Shown here one piece after another: positions 63,205 through 64,000 of a DNA stretch of 64,000 bases. The stretch comes from Candidatus Hydrogenosomobacter endosymbioticus. Lineage in GTDB: Bacteria; Pseudomonadota; Alphaproteobacteria; Holosporales; GW7. Numbering within the stretch: the first letter of the stretch is position 1; every line of letters begins with the position of its first letter. Where the stretch lies: positions 570,001 through 634,000 of the forward strand of contig NZ_AP025225.1 of assembly GCF_021654655.1 (NCBI RefSeq), written 5' to 3'. A program made the translations under genes and the position numbers. A model generated the notes under the pieces. It was not told the DNA's origin, ran no database searches, and saw only the letters and a program-made list of their open reading frames with translations.

Positions 63205-63516
63205 ATGTATAAAGATGATCAGAGCGAGACTTTACGCAGCGTTGATAAAGAGGAATTTTTATCTCGAATGAAAGAGTTTTATATAGAACTTATAGTATAC
63301 ATAGTTGCCTTTGTGCTCGGAGCTTTTGGTTTTCCTACTTGGGCTCCAATCCTTGCGTGGGGCATACTTTTGTTTGGGAAAGCCGAAAAGTTGGGTTTGT
63401 TTGAAGGTGTTTGGAAAAGCTATGTCAACTCGTGGTATAGAAGGAAGCCTCAAGGAGCGGTAAAAGAGGATCGAAAGCAAAGCGACATAAAAGCAGATGA
63501 ATACGGCGACAAATAG
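63205..63516 (+). CDS. Small protein with a 2TM domain
   Basis: A 103-residue protein with two membrane helices (about 32-48 and 52-66) joined by a short turn (FPTWAP), flanked by FYIELIVYIVAFVLGAFGF and LLFGKAEKLGLFEG. This matches the 2TM domain seen alone or fused to sensor kinases. A GGGGGG ribosome site supports the ATG at 63205 over a TTG at 63178. The tail is highly charged. Function unknown; possibly a membrane scaffold. Confidence 0.65.
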   Translation: MYKDDQSETLRSVDKEEFLSRMKEFYIELIVYIVAFVLGAFGFPTWAPILAWGILLFGKAEKLGLFEGVWKSYVNSWYRRKPQGAVKEDRKQSDIKADEYGDK

Positions 63517-63566
63517 ATTCCTGCCTGCGGTTATATACACATAAAGAGATACAAAATATGGGCTAC

Positions 63567-63604
63567 AAAAACAGCGGCTCCCTCTACAAACAGAGAAGGA
63601 GCCG
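63567..63604 (-). terminator. Terminator for the small secreted repeat peptide
   Basis: On the minus strand: stem CGGCTCC / GGAGCCG with partial extra pairing inside, followed closely by GCTGTTTTTG. It lies just beyond the stop of the gene at 63613-63870. Confidence 0.7.
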
Positions 63605-63612
63605 TTCTCCAG

Positions 63613-63870
63613 TTATTGGGTCTGATCGTCTTTATGTATATCTTTTCTAGTAATTTCTTTTGTTTTATCATAATCTCTAGTATTCTCTGAACGATCATTA
63701 AGACTTTTTTGCTGTTGAGATATATTTTTTCTAGTAATTTCTTTTGTTTTGTCACAATCTCTAGTATTCTCTGGACGATCTTTTTGCTGTTGATTGGAAT
63801 TGTTTCCCTTCATCCCGTACGCATCGCCGCATACAGCCAAAATAGCTGCTATTAGGATTAATTTTGTCAT
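63613..63870 (-). CDS. Small secreted peptide with 28-residue repeats
   Basis: An 85-residue frame with a signal peptide (MTKLILIAAILAVCGDAYG) and a mature part made of two copies of a 28-residue unit: DRPENTRDCDKTKEITRKNI plus SQQQKSLN, and DRSENTRDYDKTKEITRKDI plus a short end. The unit is highly charged and Gln/Lys/Arg-rich. A strong GGGAGGAAATC ribosome site precedes the ATG and a terminator follows. No known family. The second unit has Tyr where the first has Cys. A likely exported peptide of unknown function. Confidence 0.6.
   Translation of the reverse strand: MTKLILIAAILAVCGDAYGMKGNNSNQQQKDRPENTRDCDKTKEITRKNISQQQKSLNDRSENTRDYDKTKEITRKDIHKDDQTQ
63646..63814 (-). repeat. 84-bp direct repeat within the small secreted peptide gene
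   Basis: The repeat unit is offset by 84 bases: TTCTAGTAATTTCTTTTGTT occurs near 63645 and again near 63729, and the following stretch matches closely. It encodes the 28-residue units of the peptide. Confidence 0.85.
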
Positions 63871-64000
63871 GATTTCCTCCCAGGTAAATGTTTCTCTGAC
63901 GGCTACTTGTACCCCTAACTGTTATTGCAACGAAAAATAGAAAATTGCTGAAAATTTTTGGAAACCGCTCGCCATATCATTATAAACATGGGAATTTTCT

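Overview
The window is a gene-dense, AT-rich chromosome segment from an alphaproteobacterium. CtrA, an NtrX-type response regulator, DnaB, RecJ, MutL, ComM, an L25 of Ctc length and a DNA polymerase III delta prime subunit with housekeeping spacing all fit that class. Many signal-peptide proteins of unknown function, decayed genes and short gene complements suggest a host-associated lineage of the Rickettsiales/Holosporales kind. That placement is an inference; no rRNA lies in the window. Envelope genes show a Gram-negative cell that makes both peptidoglycan (murD, alr, uppS) and LPS (lpxC, kdsA, kdsD-like, lptD).

Left part (1-15 kb): trkA; a short secreted Gly/Pro peptide that looks frameshifted; rplY; murD on the opposite strand; an unknown secreted protein; lpxC; dut-recR; thiM; a sulfatase-like membrane enzyme followed by thiD; an NtrX-like regulator with a degraded ATPase; and a small unknown gene. 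Middle-left (14-29 kb): degP/htrA, mutL, kdsA, a large secreted helical-repeat protein, lgt-holB, comM, recJ, ctrA, and an overlapping alkylation-repair pair (ogt, alkD).

29.3-30.1 kb is the clearest accessory scar. It holds remnants of a nonribosomal peptide synthetase condensation domain, broken by frameshifts and stops, directly beside tRNA-Ser(GCU). Next come a divergent purC, a secreted protein with a duplicated Cys domain and three 48-bp repeats, tRNA-Lys, fabI-sppA, and uppS with a cdsA that carries a 300-residue extension of unknown nature. A secreted coiled-coil protein, a CBS-less kdsD, dnaB, radC, pth, hrcA-grpE, ftsB and a HAD phosphatase follow.

Right part (46-64 kb): a minus-strand envelope block (lptD, an unknown secreted protein, a PpiD-like chaperone, an MlaE permease, alr, a polytopic membrane protein), then rpsU with a secreted beta-repeat protein whose 3' end is duplicated as a perfect 94-bp tandem repeat. 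A tight plus-strand operon then encodes a type II secretion/type IV pilus-like machine (GspE, GspF, a PilM/PilN- or GspL-like protein, a PilO/GspM-like protein and a PilP/GspC-like protein). The window ends with a 2TM protein and a small secreted repeat peptide.

The genes combine into envelope building (lipid A, KDO, LPS export, phospholipid, lipoprotein modification), envelope quality control (DegP, SppA, PpiD), DNA maintenance (MutL, RecJ, RecR, RadC, AlkD, Ogt, Dut) and cell-cycle control. I found no intact, obviously new multi-gene system. The strongest novelty candidates are the CdsA fusion, the degraded NtrX, the unusual secretion operon and the set of secreted repeat proteins, several of which have clear promoters of their own.
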